Source: Streptomyces tsukubensis
Lineage (GTDB): Bacteria; Actinomycetota; Actinomycetes; Streptomycetales; Streptomycetaceae
NCBI RefSeq assembly: GCF_003932715.1
Contig: NZ_CP020700.1
Coordinates: 7,338,501 to 7,402,500 of the forward strand
Length of the DNA stretch: 64,000 nucleotides
Direction: 5' to 3'
In this document: piece after piece, positions 7,644 to 17,646 of the stretch
Position numbering within the stretch: the first letter of the stretch is position 1
How the letters are laid out: every line of letters begins with the position of its first letter
Notes under the pieces: model-generated
Databases searched by the model: none
Told to the model about the DNA's origin: nothing
What the model saw: the letters and a program-made list of their open reading frames with translations, nothing else
Translations under genes and position numbers: made by a program

Positions 7644-8872
7644 GCCGGGAGCCCCGCACCCCCGGACCCCCGGACGACGTGGTCATCGTCGGCGGCGGCG
7701 CCGCCGGACTCGGCCTCGCCCACCGGCTGGCCGCGTCCGGACATCCGTCCGTCACCCTCGTCGACGCCCCCGAAGGCCCGCTGCGGCCACCCGAACGGAC
7801 CTGGTGCTACTGGGCCCGGCGCCCCGGTGACTTCGACGAGTTCGACGAAGCGGTCACCGCCTCCTGGTCCCGGCTCCGCGTCCACGGCACCGACGGCCAT
7901 GCGATCACCGTGGACCCAGCCCCGCTGACGTACCGCATGCTCCGCTCCGCGGACTTCGAACGGCTCGTGCACTCCCGGCTCGCCCGTTCCCCCGGCGTAC
8001 GCGTCCTGCGGGCCACCGCTGACACCGTGCACCGGACGGCCGACGGCGCGGAGGTACGCTGCACGACGCCCGACGGCCGCACCCTGTCGCTCCCTGCCCG
8101 GTACGTCTTCGACTCCCGCCCCAGGCGCCCCCTGCCACCGGCCAGGACCCGGCTCGTCCAGCACTTCCGCGGCTGGTTCGTGCACACCGACACGGACCGG
8201 TTCGACCCCGAGGTCGCCGATCTGATGGACTTCCGCGTCCCGCAGCCGGCCCATGGGCTCGCCTTCGGCTACGTACTGCCCCTGGCACCGGACCGGGCCC
8301 TCGTCGAGTACACCGAGTTCTCACGGACCCCGCTGACCCCCGCGGCCTACGACGCGGCACTGACCCACTACAGCCGCGACGTCCTGGCGCTCGGCTCGTA
8401 CACCGTCGAATCCGTCGAGCAGGGCGCCATCCCCATGACCGACGCCCGCTTCGAACGCCGGACGGGACCCTCCGTCTTCCGGATCGGAACCGCGGGCGGG
8501 GCGACCCGCCCGGCGACCGGATACACCTTCGCCGCCGTACAGCGGCAGAGCCGGGCCGTCGCCGCCTCCCTCCGCACCGGCCGCGCGGCCGTACCCCCGC
8601 CGCACGGGCGGCGCGCCCTCGCCATGGACGCCGTCCTGCTGCGCGCCCTGGACACCGGACGGATCAACGGCCCCGACTTCTTCACCGCCCTGTTCCGCCG
8701 CGTCCCGCCGGAACGCCTGCTGCGCTTCCTCGACGGCGGCACCTCGCCCCGGGAGGAGTGGAGCATCGGCCTGCGGACCCCCGTCCGCGCCATGCTCCGT
8801 ACCGCCCTCGAACTGCCCTTCCTGCCACGCCGTTCACCCTTCGCCCCGCACCCCGGAGAACGCGACCGATGA
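7640..8872 (+). CDS. crtY: Lycopene beta-cyclase CrtY
   Basis: This 410-residue FAD-dependent cyclase is predicted to convert lycopene to beta-carotene at the membrane. The dinucleotide-binding segment VVIVGGGAAGLGLA is at about residues 14-27, and the cyclase family shows itself through FDSRPRRP, QHFRGWFV, DFRVPQ and the GGATRPATGYTF segment near residue 290. Length and order fit the CrtY/CrtL-type family. The ATG overlaps the stop of a small upstream frame. The 3' end overlaps crtT by ATGA, so crtY-T-U are translationally coupled. Expression is expected to need LitS. Confidence 0.92.
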   Translation: MSREPRTPGPPDDVVIVGGGAAGLGLAHRLAASGHPSVTLVDAPEGPLRPPERTWCYWARRPGDFDEFDEAVTASWSRLRVHGTDGHAITVDPAPLTYRMLRSADFERLVHSRLARSPGVRVLRATADTVHRTADGAEVRCTTPDGRTLSLPARYVFDSRPRRPLPPARTRLVQHFRGWFVHTDTDRFDPEVADLMDFRVPQPAHGLAFGYVLPLAPDRALVEYTEFSRTPLTPAAYDAALTHYSRDVLALGSYTVESVEQGAIPMTDARFERRTGPSVFRIGTAGGATRPATGYTFAAVQRQSRAVAASLRTGRAAVPPPHGRRALAMDAVLLRALDTGRINGPDFFTALFRRVPPERLLRFLDGGTSPREEWSIGLRTPVRAMLRTALELPFLPRRSPFAPHPGERDR

Positions 8873-9600
8873 CACTCCTGCGCGACCACGACCTGGCACG
8901 CGCCTTCGACCACGCCGCGCACACCTACGACCGACTCACGGCCCTCAACCCCGGCTACCGCACCGACCTCCTGCGTTCGGCGCGCCGCCTCCGGCTGCCC
9001 CGGGACGGTGCCGGTCTGCATCTGCTGGACCTCGGCTGCGGCACCGGCGCCTCCACCGAAGCCCTCGTCCGGGCCGCGCCACGGGCCCGGATCACGGCCG
9101 TCGACGCCTCGCCGGGGATGCTGCGGCACGCGCTGGCCAAACCGTGGTCCGCCCGGGTGCGCTTCCGGCATCTGACCGCGGAGGAAGCGGCGACCACCGC
9201 CGACGAACCGTACGACGCCGTCTTCGCCGCCTATCTGTTCCGCAACGTCACCGACCCGGACGGCGTCCTCGCGACCGTCCGCTCCCTCCTGCGGCCGGAG
9301 GGCCGGCTCGCCGTCCACGAGTACAGCCTCAGCGGCTCCGGTTTCCACCGCGCCCTGTGGACCGCCGTATGCCACGGCCTGATCATCCCCGCTGGCACCC
9401 TCGCCGGGGACCGCGCCCTCTACCGGCACCTGTGGCGCAGCGTCCTCGACTTCGACACCGCCCCGGCCTTTGCCGCACGGCTGGCGGGCGCGGGGTTCAC
9501 GGGCGTGCGCACCGCTCCCGTCGCGGGCTGGCAGACCGGGATCGTGCACACCTTCCTGGCCCGCAACGCCGCCGCCCCGTATCCGGAGGGCGCCCGGTGA
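8869..9600 (+). CDS. crtT: SAM-dependent methyltransferase CrtT
   Basis: This 243-residue class I methyltransferase has motif I LLDLGCGTGAS (about residues 50-60) and the acidic ITAVDAS at the end of the second strand. It resembles the UbiE/MenG group. It sits in the position of crtT in the S. griseus and S. coelicolor carotenoid clusters. Its exact substrate is not established; suggested roles are tailoring of the carotenoid or supply of a quinone-like electron acceptor. The four-base overlaps with crtY and crtU show it is part of one operon. Confidence 0.88.
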   Translation: MTLLRDHDLARAFDHAAHTYDRLTALNPGYRTDLLRSARRLRLPRDGAGLHLLDLGCGTGASTEALVRAAPRARITAVDASPGMLRHALAKPWSARVRFRHLTAEEAATTADEPYDAVFAAYLFRNVTDPDGVLATVRSLLRPEGRLAVHEYSLSGSGFHRALWTAVCHGLIIPAGTLAGDRALYRHLWRSVLDFDTAPAFAARLAGAGFTGVRTAPVAGWQTGIVHTFLARNAAAPYPEGAR

Positions 9601-11195
9601 GCAGCCCCCGGCAGATGTCACGGCAGATGTCACGGCAGACGGCCCGGCAGACGGCCCGGCGGGGCCGCGACCGCAGGGCCGAAATCATGATCCCGCTACG
9701 GGGCCGGGAACGCTTCGCGCCGGACGACGCACCCGCCGTCGCCGTGGCGGGCGGAGGCATCGCGGGCCTGGCCGCCGCCACCCTGCTGGCCGAACGGGGC
9801 GCCCGGGTCACCCTCTACGAACGGGAGGAGTCCCTCGGCGGACGTCTCGCGGGCCGCAGCACCCGTCTCTCCGACGGATCGCGGGTGACCATGAGCCGCG
9901 GCTTCCACGCCTTCTTCCGCCAGTACTACAACCTGCGCGGCCTGTTGCGGCGGACCGACCCCGGTCTCGACCGCCTCCGGGCCCTCCCCGACTATCCGCT
10001 GCGGCACAGCGGCGGAATGACCGACAGTTTCGCCCGGGTGCCGCGGACACCGCCGTTCAGCGCGCTCGGATTCGTCGCCCTCAGCCCGAGCTTCGGCTGG
10101 CGCGACCTCGCGGGCATGGACGCCCGCGCGGCGCTGCCGCTCCTCGACGTCCGGGTGCCCGAGGTCTACGAACGCTTCGACGGTATGAGCGCGACCGCGT
10201 TCCTCGACCGCGTCCGGTTCCCCGCGGCCGCACACCATCTGGCGTTCGAGGTGTTCTCGCGCAGCTTCTTCGCCGACCCCCGCGAACTGTCCGCGGCGGA
10301 ACTCCTGCTGATGTTCCACATCTACTTCCTCGGCTCCGCCGAAGGCCTGCTGTTCGACGTGCCCACCGAGCCCTTCCCCCAAGCGCTGTGGGAGCCCCTC
10401 GGCGACTACCTCCGGCGGCTCGGAGCGGACCTCCGCACCGGCACCCCGGTGCGCCGCGTCCAACCCGTCCGTACCGCAGACGGCGGGGGAGTGGCCGTAC
10501 GGACGGACCACGGCACGGACCGGTACGACGGCGCCGTGCTGGCCCTCGACCCCGGCGCGCTGCGCGGGCTGGTCGCCGCATCGCCCGGTCTCGGCACCCC
10601 CGTCTGGCGCGACCGCATCGACGCACTCAGGACGGCGCCGCCCTTCCTCGTCTCCCGGCTCTGGCTGGACCGGCCGGTACGCCCCGACCGGCCCGGCTTC
10701 CTCGGCACCAGCGGCTACGACGGCCTCGACAACATCAGCGTCCTCGACCGCTACGAAGGGGAGGCCGCCCGCTGGGCCGCCCGCAGCGGCGGCGCGGTGG
10801 TGGAACTGCACGCGTACGCCGTCCCCGCGGGCGCCGCACCGGAGCAGGTGCAGAACCGTCTCGTGGAGAGCCTGCACCGGGTGTACCCGGAGACACGGGA
10901 AGCACGGGTGGTGGACGCCCGGCACGAATGGCGCTCCGACTGCCCGCTCTTCCCGATCGGTTCCCACGCCCGGCGGCCCGGCGTGTCCACCCCGGATCCG
11001 GCGGTGACCCTCGCCGGGGACGCGATCCGCTGCGACCTCCCGGTGGCCCTGATGGAACGCGCGGCCACCACGGGATTCCTGGCGGCCGGAACCCTGCTCG
11101 CCGGATGGGGCGTTCGCGGGCAGACGCTCTGGACCGTTCCCCGGACCGGCCGTTCACGCACCCTGCGGGCACTCGGCGGACTGGCCGGCCGGTAA
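9597..11195 (+). CDS. crtU: Carotenoid desaturase/methyltransferase CrtU
   Basis: This 532-residue FAD-dependent enzyme of the carotenoid desaturase superfamily is expected to turn beta-carotene into isorenieratene by ring aromatisation with methyl migration. VAVAGGGIAGLAAATLL with ARVTLYER is the N-terminal FAD site (about residues 44-72). The C-terminus has the usual TLAGDAIRCDLPVALMERA FAD closure. The GTG start is preceded by GGAGGG and overlaps the crtT stop (GTGA). The first 20 residues are an RQMS/RQTA repeat that precedes the conserved fold. It converges on crtV across a strong hairpin. Confidence 0.9.
   Translation: MSSPRQMSRQMSRQTARQTARRGRDRRAEIMIPLRGRERFAPDDAPAVAVAGGGIAGLAAATLLAERGARVTLYEREESLGGRLAGRSTRLSDGSRVTMSRGFHAFFRQYYNLRGLLRRTDPGLDRLRALPDYPLRHSGGMTDSFARVPRTPPFSALGFVALSPSFGWRDLAGMDARAALPLLDVRVPEVYERFDGMSATAFLDRVRFPAAAHHLAFEVFSRSFFADPRELSAAELLLMFHIYFLGSAEGLLFDVPTEPFPQALWEPLGDYLRRLGADLRTGTPVRRVQPVRTADGGGVAVRTDHGTDRYDGAVLALDPGALRGLVAASPGLGTPVWRDRIDALRTAPPFLVSRLWLDRPVRPDRPGFLGTSGYDGLDNISVLDRYEGEAARWAARSGGAVVELHAYAVPAGAAPEQVQNRLVESLHRVYPETREARVVDARHEWRSDCPLFPIGSHARRPGVSTPDPAVTLAGDAIRCDLPVALMERAATTGFLAAGTLLAGWGVRGQTLWTVPRTGRSRTLRALGGLAGR
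9609..9656 (+). repeat. Four 12-bp repeats inside the crtU N-terminus
   Basis: Two copies of CGGCAGATGTCA are followed by two copies of CGGCAGACGGCC, encoding RQMS, RQMS, RQTA, RQTA in frame. The pattern points to recent slippage or duplication in a part of the protein under little constraint. Confidence 0.85.
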
Positions 11196-11225
11196 CTCCC
11201 CGCGGGGTTCCCGGCCCGATCCGGC

Positions 11226-11252
11226 ACCGGGCGGGGGCGCCCCCCGCCCGGT
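11226..11252. terminator. Hairpin between convergent crt operons
   Basis: Perfect 12-bp arms (ACCGGGCGGGGG and CCCCCGCCCGGT) flank a 3-base loop in the 61-bp gap between the crtU and crtV stops. It is positioned to end both operons. Confidence 0.8.
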
Positions 11253-11256
11253 CTGC

Positions 11257-12264
11257 TCACCCCGGGAACCGCCCCGTGCTGCGCAGCTCCCACCGGCGCT
11301 CCGCGTAGGCCAGATCGTCGTGCCACAGCCGCCCGGCCGTCCGGCGCATCAGCGGACGGAGCACGGGCGCCGCGGCCCGCGCCAGGGCGAAGCCGCGCCG
11401 TCCGGACGCGGCGACGACCGCTTCGACCACCGCGGTACGCGGCCGTACCGCCGACTCCTCGGTCAAGGGCGTCGCATGGGTCTCCACCACCGACGACGCC
11501 CCCTCGCCCTCCGTGATGCGCATGACCACCGTCCGGGGGCCTGGGGCGGTGAACTCCGCCCGGACGGGCACCACCAGACGCCCGGTCACCCGGAACGACA
11601 CCTCCACGACGAAGGCGTCGTCGTCCTCGCCCCGCGGCGGCCGGGCCACCGTAAGATCCGTGAACGCATAGGGGTGGAACCACGAGCCGTGCCACGGGTC
11701 GAGCCGGTTGGCGACCACGTCCTCCGGCTCGCACCGGCCGACGGCCGTGAAGACGGCGTCCACGCCCGTGCCCGCCTCCGGACGCACCGGCACCGCGGGA
11801 CGCTCCGTGGGCTCCTCGCCGCCGACCGCGTCCAGCCGGACCCACACCAGCACACCGTCGTCGTGCACCGGATACGGCTCCCATCCGGCGAACGCCCGGC
11901 CGTCCAGGGCCAGCCCGTGCCAGTGGCAGACCAGCGTCCCGCACACCACCCGGCTCTCCCGCAGGGGCGCACCGAGGTGCGGACAGCTGCCGGGACCCGC
12001 GTGCAGCTCGCCGCCGTCCGACCGCCACAGGACGACCTCGGCACCGCCCACCGTTCTGCCGTAGGGGCGGCCTCCCGCACGGACCGCGCGGGAGGCGCCG
12101 ACGACGAACCAATTGCCCGAGGGCCGTGCCGAGGCCCGTTTGAGCGCGTCGGCGATCACCGACGGGCGGGCCTCGCGCCAGGTCGCCGTCTGGGCCGCCC
12201 AGTCCGGTCTGCGCCGCAGCCGCAGAGGGGCCGTCCAGCCGCCCCGGCTCCCTCGGCGGGTCAT
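11257..12264 (-). CDS. crtV: CrtV, Rieske iron-sulfur protein (DUF5914-type)
   Basis: This 335-residue protein has a Rieske [2Fe-2S] domain at about residues 50-130. Cys94-Pro-His96 and, 16 residues later, Cys113-His-Trp-His116 are the four ligands. The C-terminal 200 residues form a DUF5914-like part with [13 protein letters not shown], similar to the catalytic half of Rieske oxygenases, though I could not identify a full mononuclear-iron triad. It occupies the crtV position in Streptomyces crt clusters. Electron transfer or oxygenation during aromatic-ring formation by CrtU is plausible but unproven. It overlaps crtB by ATGA. Confidence 0.85.
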   Translation of the reverse strand: MTRRGSRGGWTAPLRLRRRPDWAAQTATWREARPSVIADALKRASARPSGNWFVVGASRAVRAGGRPYGRTVGGAEVVLWRSDGGELHAGPGSCPHLGAPLRESRVVCGTLVCHWHGLALDGRAFAGWEPYPVHDDGVLVWVRLDAVGGEEPTERPAVPVRPEAGTGVDAVFTAVGRCEPEDVVANRLDPWHGSWFHPYAFTDLTVARPPRGEDDDAFVVEVSFRVTGRLVVPVRAEFTAPGPRTVVMRITEGEGASSVVETHATPLTEESAVRPRTAVVEAVVAASGRRGFALARAAAPVLRPLMRRTAGRLWHDDLAYAERRWELRSTGRFPG

Positions 12265-13283
12265 GTCGCGGGCCCCTTCCCCTGGAGTTCGGCACGGTCT
12301 GCACGGATCACACGGTTGGCACCGTCGGCGCGGTCCGGCCGGTGCCCGGTGCCGGTGGACCGGCGGGCGCGGGCGATCTGCAGCAGCCCGGTGGCCGCCA
12401 CGGCCGCCCGCCGCCGCCGGGACACCGCCGCACGGCGGTGGAGGACCGCGTACCCCTGGTCCGCGATCGCGTCGAGGATGCCGCCGTAGAGGGTGAACGC
12501 GGTACGGATGCAGGGGCGTGTCCGCGGGTCGAGCATCGCGATGCCGGGTTCCGCCTCTCCGTACACCTTCCTCGTCAGGGCCTCCGCGGCGACGAGGGCC
12601 GAGCGGATCCGCGGGTCGGCGCGGCCCGTCCGGCGGCTCCACTCCAGCAGCGGCCGGTCCACACCGTGCGCGGCGAGCAGATCCGCCGGCAGATACACGC
12701 GGCCCCGGTCCAGGTCCTCGCCCACGTCCCGCAGGAAGTTGGTGAGCTGGAAGGCGACCCCCAGGGCCGCCGCGTGCGGTGCCGCCTCCTCACGGTCCAC
12801 GACCGTGCCGAGGACCGGCAGCATCTGCAGTCCGATCACCGCAGCCGAGCCGTGCATATAGGCCCTCAGATCGGCATAGGTCGGATAGTCCGTGATGTGG
12901 AGGTCGCTGCGCATCGAGGCCAGGAAGTCCGTGAACAGCGTGTGCTCGATGCCGTACCGTTCGGCGGTGTCCGCGACGGCCCTGACCACCGGTTCCTCGC
13001 CGCCGCCGGTGCGCAGCCCGTGCGCGAGGTCGCTCTCCAGACACCGCAGCAGCCGGTCGCGTTCCACCGGGGTACGGCGCCGGTCGAGGTCGTCCACGAT
13101 GTCGTCGGCCCAGCGGGCGAAGCCGTACAGGGCATGCACGGCGGACCGGCGCTCGACCGGCAGCAGCCGGGTCGCGAGGAAGTAGCTCCTGCCGTGGCGG
13201 GCGTTGAGCCTGCGGCATTCGGCGTAGGCGGCGCGCAGGCCGGGGCCGGTGACACCCGCGGCATTCAGTTCACGACGGGTCAT
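12261..13283 (-). CDS. crtB: Phytoene synthase CrtB
   Basis: This 340-residue enzyme is predicted to join two GGPP head to head into phytoene. It has both Asp-rich Mg-binding motifs of trans-isoprenyl synthases: DDIVDD at residues 60-65 and [16 protein letters not shown] near residue 190. [10 protein letters not shown] near residue 33 is the typical family N-terminal signature. The length is slightly above usual because of a basic tail. It overlaps crtI by 14 bp and crtV by 4 bp, third in the crtE-I-B-V operon. Confidence 0.93.
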   Translation of the reverse strand: MTRRELNAAGVTGPGLRAAYAECRRLNARHGRSYFLATRLLPVERRSAVHALYGFARWADDIVDDLDRRRTPVERDRLLRCLESDLAHGLRTGGGEEPVVRAVADTAERYGIEHTLFTDFLASMRSDLHITDYPTYADLRAYMHGSAAVIGLQMLPVLGTVVDREEAAPHAAALGVAFQLTNFLRDVGEDLDRGRVYLPADLLAAHGVDRPLLEWSRRTGRADPRIRSALVAAEALTRKVYGEAEPGIAMLDPRTRPCIRTAFTLYGGILDAIADQGYAVLHRRAAVSRRRRAAVAATGLLQIARARRSTGTGHRPDRADGANRVIRADRAELQGKGPAT

Positions 13284-14841
13284 GGGCGCCTTTCGCGGAC
13301 GGTGCGGGGATCCGCGCGCCGTGCGGTGCGGGACCCTTCTGCGGGCGGCGGCCCCCCGGGGCCCCGCCGGTCACCCGGGCGGCCGCGAGCTTGCCGCTGA
13401 CGAGCACCGTCGGCACCCCGACGCCGGGAGTGGTGCCGCAGCCCGCCAGGACGACGTTCTCCACCCCGCGCACCAGGTTGCGCGGGCGGAACGGGCCGGT
13501 CTGGGCGAAGGTGTGGGAGACCGAGAAGGGGCTGCCCGCGGTATGCCCCTGCGCCGTCCAGTCCGCGGGGGTCACCAGCAGCTCCTCCTGGATTCCGGCC
13601 GCGAATCCGTCGAGCCCCCGGCGCTCCAGCTCGGCGATCAGGCTGTCGCGGTAGCGCGGCCCCAGATCGCGCCACTGGGCGGCGGAGGGACCCACGTCGG
13701 TGTTCGGACAGGGCGCCAGCACGTAGTGCAGATGCCGGCCGGGCGGCGCCAGGCCGGGGTCGTGTGCCGTCGGTCGGGTGATCAGCAGCGAGGGGTCGCT
13801 CATCAGCCGCCCCGAACGGGTGAGTTCGTCGAACGTGCCCTCCCAGGCGGCGCCGAACGACAGGGTGTGATGGGCGAGATCCGGCCAGGTGCGGTCGGTT
13901 CCCGCGTGCAGGACGACGGCCGAAGGGGAGTGGCGCAGCCGCACTGGGCGCTTCGGGGCGCGCCCCAGGAGGCCGTACGCGGCGGGCAGCTCGCACGTCA
14001 GCACCACGGCGTCGCAGGCGATCCGTTCGCCCGAGGCCAGCCGTACGGCACGGACCCGGTCGCCCGACCGTTCCAGCCCGGTCACCTCGGCCGACCAGTG
14101 GAACCGGGCGCCCGCCCGCTCCGCCGCGCCGGCCATCCCGCGGGGCAGTGCGTGCATCCCGCCCTTCGGGAACCAGACACCCGCCACCGTGTCCATGTAG
14201 GCGATCACGGCGTAGGCCGCGAGGGCCCTGGCCGGGGCGACACCGGCGTACAGGGACTGGAAGGAGAAGACGCGGCGCAGACGAGGATCGGTCAGATAGC
14301 GGCCGATCCGCCGGTCCAGCCGGCCGAACCCGCCCAGCGCCGCCAGCCGGGCCAGATCCGGGTGCAGCAGAGCGAAGGGCGAATCGAAGTTGGTGTCGAT
14401 GAACCGGTGCATCTGGGCCCGGTACAGCCGCTCCAGCCACTGCCGCAGCGCACGGTAGCCGGCTGCCTCCGCCGGTCCCGCGAACCGTCTGACCTCGTCC
14501 TCCATCGCCTCGCCCCCGGTGTGGACGTCGAGGGATGTGCCGTCCGCGAAACGCGCGCGGTAGGCCGGGTGCAGGGCCGTCAGCTCGACATGCCGGTCGA
14601 GGCTGTCGCCGACGGCGGCGAACGCCTCGTCGGCCAGTTGCGGCATGGTCAACACCGTCGGGCCGGTGTCGATCTCGTAGCCGCCGAGACGGACGCGGCC
14701 CGCCCGGCCGCCCGGCGTATCGTCCCGCTCGACGACCGTCACCCGGCGGCCCGCGCCCAGCAGATGCAGGGCACAGGAGAGACCGGCCAGGCCGGCGCCC
14801 ACCACGACCACGTGATCGGTGGCTCCGGGTACCGTCCTCAT
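13270..14841 (-). CDS. crtI: Phytoene desaturase CrtI
   Basis: This 523-residue FAD-dependent desaturase takes phytoene to lycopene in bacteria. The N-terminal FAD motif [17 protein letters not shown] (about residues 11-27) is followed by [11 protein letters not shown], and the C-terminal [18 protein letters not shown] is the diagnostic CrtI end. ATG14841 overlaps the crtE stop (ATGA). The frame continues open upstream as an unconserved shadow of crtE. Confidence 0.93.
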   Translation of the reverse strand: MRTVPGATDHVVVVGAGLAGLSCALHLLGAGRRVTVVERDDTPGGRAGRVRLGGYEIDTGPTVLTMPQLADEAFAAVGDSLDRHVELTALHPAYRARFADGTSLDVHTGGEAMEDEVRRFAGPAEAAGYRALRQWLERLYRAQMHRFIDTNFDSPFALLHPDLARLAALGGFGRLDRRIGRYLTDPRLRRVFSFQSLYAGVAPARALAAYAVIAYMDTVAGVWFPKGGMHALPRGMAGAAERAGARFHWSAEVTGLERSGDRVRAVRLASGERIACDAVVLTCELPAAYGLLGRAPKRPVRLRHSPSAVVLHAGTDRTWPDLAHHTLSFGAAWEGTFDELTRSGRLMSDPSLLITRPTAHDPGLAPPGRHLHYVLAPCPNTDVGPSAAQWRDLGPRYRDSLIAELERRGLDGFAAGIQEELLVTPADWTAQGHTAGSPFSVSHTFAQTGPFRPRNLVRGVENVVLAGCGTTPGVGVPTVLVSGKLAAARVTGGAPGGRRPQKGPAPHGARIPAPSAKGAHDPS

Positions 14842-15980
14842 GCCGCCTCCCCGGTCCGCTGCGGCGCGACACCGCACGCCCGCTCGACCAGGGCCGTGAA
14901 CTCCCGCCGTACGACGGGATCCGCACCGGTCCGGTCGAAGTGGCCCAGGCTCGTCACGGCCAGCTCCGTGATCTTCGCATCGACGGCGGCCCGCGCCCCG
15001 GTGCGCTCCAGCGCCGCGCGCATCCGGCGCACGTCCTCGTCGGACGCGCGGGGCGCCCCGGGGGCGAGTGCGTCCGACGCTTCCCGGTCGCCGGAGGTTT
15101 CGGCGAGCCGGGAGCCGACGGCGAGCAGATAGGTGAGCTTGCGCGTCCGCAGGTCGTCGTCCGCGGGCTTGCCCGTCAGGGCCGGATCGCCGAAGGCGCC
15201 GATGAGGTCGTCGCGGAGCTGGAAGGCGAGCCCGGCACACCGCCCGGCGGCGCACAGGGCGTCCCGGACGGGGGCGTCGGCTCCGGCCAGGGACGCGCCC
15301 AGGGCCAGCGGGCGCTCCACCGTGTACAGGGCGCTTTTGAGGGTGGCCACGGTCACCGCCTCGTCGACACCGGACGCCCCGGTCGCCTGCGCATGGAGGT
15401 CCCGGTACTGTCCGGCGACCATCTCCTCCCGTACGGCCCGCCACTCGCGGTGCAGTTGCGGGCCGTACGGTGAGCCGAGCGCGGTCTCGGTGAGCAGGTC
15501 GTCCGCCCAGGCCAGGGCGAGATCACCGGCGAGTACGGCCGCCGAGGTCCCGAAGGCCGCGGACGAGCCCGCCATCCGCGCGGCCCCGTGCAGTCGGGAG
15601 AGTTCCACGTGGACCGCCGGGGCGCCGCGGCGCAGGGGCGATCCGTCCATCACATCGTCGTGGATCAGCGCGCCTGCCTGGAGGAGTTCGAGGGCCGCGC
15701 CCGTGCGCAGGACCGGAGTGAAGTCCCCCGAACCGCCGGCGGCCCGCCAGCCGCACCAGGCGAACGCGGCGCGCAGCCGCTTCCCGCCGCGGAGCACCAG
15801 CGATACGACGCGGCCGGCGATGTCACGGGCGAAGACCGGATCCGTATCGAGGGCCCGCCGCAGCGCCTCGTCGAGGACGCGCCCCAGCTCGGTCTCGACG
15901 GCACGGGCCGCATCACGGGCGGTGAGCGGGCCGTCCGCCGTTCCGACCGCATCGGCGTCGGCGGGCCGCAGTCCCAGCAT
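14838..15980 (-). CDS. crtE: Geranylgeranyl diphosphate synthase CrtE
   Basis: This 380-residue polyprenyl synthase is predicted to extend allylic diphosphates with IPP to GGPP, the carotenoid precursor. The first Asp-rich motif is DDVMD (residues 108-112) and the second is LRDDLIGAFGD near residue 245; GGKRLR near 65 binds the diphosphate. ATG15980 is preferred because AGGGG lies six bases upstream; GTG16007 is in frame but lacks a site. It is first in crtE-I-B-V. The upstream region has an 8-bp tandem repeat that may be regulatory. Confidence 0.92.
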   Translation of the reverse strand: MLGLRPADADAVGTADGPLTARDAARAVETELGRVLDEALRRALDTDPVFARDIAGRVVSLVLRGGKRLRAAFAWCGWRAAGGSGDFTPVLRTGAALELLQAGALIHDDVMDGSPLRRGAPAVHVELSRLHGAARMAGSSAAFGTSAAVLAGDLALAWADDLLTETALGSPYGPQLHREWRAVREEMVAGQYRDLHAQATGASGVDEAVTVATLKSALYTVERPLALGASLAGADAPVRDALCAAGRCAGLAFQLRDDLIGAFGDPALTGKPADDDLRTRKLTYLLAVGSRLAETSGDREASDALAPGAPRASDEDVRRMRAALERTGARAAVDAKITELAVTSLGHFDRTGADPVVRREFTALVERACGVAPQRTGEAA

Positions 15981-16000
15981 GCACACCCCTGTCTCCCTGA

Positions 16001-16016
16001 TGTTCACCTGTACACC
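16001..16016. promoter_or_regulatory. 8-bp tandem repeat upstream of crtE
   Basis: TGTTCACC and TGTACACC abut 21-36 bp before the crtE ATG, differing at one base. Their place over the likely promoter or leader of crtE suggests a regulator site. It is not obviously the same sequence as the 11-bp repeats between litS and litR. Confidence 0.35.
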
Positions 16017-16308
16017 AGTTCTTCGGTCGAGTGCCCCGGTACGGATGCGCTGATTCCTGCCCGGTGCGGGTGCGGCCCTGTCGACGGTCACTCCACCGGT
16101 CCACCGGCTCCGCCCGGATACCCCGCCGTACGTCGGCCGGCCGGGTGCGGCCGGCCGGGGCGCTTGCCACCGGGTGGGCAGGGGGACCACGGCGCCCGTT
16201 CGGGTGAGTCGACGGGGGCGTACCCTCCGGTCCTCGTCCCGGAGCGGCGGTCCGCAGCTCTCCGGCGGACGGGGGGCGTGGTTCCGGGCCGCCGCCGGAA
16301 ACGGCAGC

Positions 16309-16336
16309 GGCCCGCCGGACAGGCGTCCGGCGGGCC
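16309..16336. terminator. Terminator after the M20 peptidase gene
   Basis: A perfect 12-bp stem (GGCCCGCCGGAC with GTCCGGCGGGCC) and a 4-base AGGC loop lie 38 bp past the minus-strand peptidase stop. It would also insulate crtE. The rest of 15981-16373 holds no recognised gene. Confidence 0.75.
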
Positions 16337-16347
16337 GTTAGGCCGTT

Positions 16348-16371
16348 ATGTCGTGATGTCGTGATGTCGTG
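16348..16371. repeat. Three tandem ATGTCGTG octamers
   Basis: Three perfect head-to-tail copies lie between the peptidase stop and its hairpin terminator. They are non-coding, with no known role. Confidence 0.8.
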
Positions 16372-16373
16372 TG

Positions 16374-17567
16374 TCAGTCCTTCGCCGGTCCCGGCAGGGG
16401 CGCCGCCAGTCTGCGCAGCATGCCCGCGACCAGCGCGGTCTGGGCGGGCACGGTGTCGGGGTAGATGAACTCTCCCTGCGCATGGGCGCCGTCGCCGACG
16501 GCGCCCATGCCGCACAGGACGGGCAGACCGAGGGCGGCGACGAAGTTGGCGTCGCTGGCGCCGCCGACCGCGGTGTCGGGGAGTTCGCCGCGGCCCTGGT
16601 CGCGGGCGACCTCGCGGGCGAGGTCGAGCAGGGGCGCGGACGCGGCGTTGAGGGTCATCGGCGGCCGGTTCCAGTCGCGTTCGATGTCGATACGGACCCG
16701 CGGATCGCTGATCCGGACGGCGTCGAACGCGGCGTCGACCCTGGCCTGTTCGGCAGCGCTGCTGATGCGGATGTCGATGCTCGCGGTGGCCCGTCCGGCG
16801 ACGACGTTGGTGGCGGAGCCGCCCTCGACGAGGCCGGTGTTGATCGTGGTGCCCCGGTCGGGGGCGGCGATGCCCGCCGCCGCGACCACGAACTCCGACA
16901 GCGCGGTGATCGCGCTCGCCCCGTCCTGGGGGGCGAGCCCGGCGTGGGCCTCGATTCCGGTGGCCGTGACCCGGAAGATCGCGGAGCCCTTGCGGGAGGT
17001 CTTGACCGCGCCGTGGGCGCTGGGCTCCAGCACCAGGGTGGCATCGACCCCCCGGGCGACCTCTTCGATCACCGGCCGGGAGGAGAGGGAGCCGATCTCC
17101 TCGTCGCCGTTGAAGAGGAACGTGACGTCCGGGACGGGCACGCCCTCCTCCGCCGCGAGCTTCAGCGCCCAGACCGCCTGGACCAGCCCGGTCTTCATGT
17201 CGAAGATGCCCGGCCCGCTCAGTTTCGCGCGCCCGTCGCCGGACGGCTCGGGCTGCTGCCATCCGGCGAGGGTGCCGGTCGGCCACACGGTGTCGTAGTG
17301 GCCGACGAGCGCGATGTGCCCGGCGCCGGTGCCGCGGTAGGTCAGCGTGAGGGTGTCGCCGTACTCGCCGCCGGGGTAGCGCTGTTCGCGGTCGGGCGGC
17401 CCGAGCCGGCGGACGGCCAGCTCGCGCAGGAGGTCCAGGCCCGCGGCGAGGCCGGGCAGATCGCGGCTGCCGGTCTCGCAGCGGACGAGGGACATGATGT
17501 CGGCGACGATCTCCGCCGCCGCTTCGTGGGCGCGGGCGGAGAGTCCGGCTGTGGGCACTGCGGTCAT
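16374..17567 (-). CDS. M20 metallopeptidase (carboxypeptidase G2-like)
   Basis: This 397-residue di-zinc peptidase is of the ArgE/DapE/CPG2 group. The metal ligands are visible as GHYDTVW (near residue 90), the bridging Asp in GPGIFDMKTG (near 120), and the Glu-Glu pair in NGDEEIGS with general base Glu (near 155). The central lid/dimerisation domain includes GIEAHAG with its conserved His. No signal peptide is seen, so it is probably cytosolic. Because the adjacent gene is an AbgT transporter, cleavage of imported p-aminobenzoyl-glutamate to p-aminobenzoate and glutamate is the best guess. It probably shares an operon with abgT across a 79-bp gap. Confidence 0.88.
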   Translation of the reverse strand: MTAVPTAGLSARAHEAAAEIVADIMSLVRCETGSRDLPGLAAGLDLLRELAVRRLGPPDREQRYPGGEYGDTLTLTYRGTGAGHIALVGHYDTVWPTGTLAGWQQPEPSGDGRAKLSGPGIFDMKTGLVQAVWALKLAAEEGVPVPDVTFLFNGDEEIGSLSSRPVIEEVARGVDATLVLEPSAHGAVKTSRKGSAIFRVTATGIEAHAGLAPQDGASAITALSEFVVAAAGIAAPDRGTTINTGLVEGGSATNVVAGRATASIDIRISSAAEQARVDAAFDAVRISDPRVRIDIERDWNRPPMTLNAASAPLLDLAREVARDQGRGELPDTAVGGASDANFVAALGLPVLCGMGAVGDGAHAQGEFIYPDTVPAQTALVAGMLRRLAAPLPGPAKD

Positions 17568-17646
17568 GTGCTGTTCTCTCGTACGGGGCGGGGGTTGCCC
17601 GCCGGAAAGAAAAGGGGAAGGGGAGCGGGAAGGGGAGGAGGCGCGG

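Noticed and set aside
16191..16300. An N-terminal extension of crtE
   Set aside because: The frame is open to 16190, but the added residues lack conservation and the ATG at 15980 has the better ribosome site.
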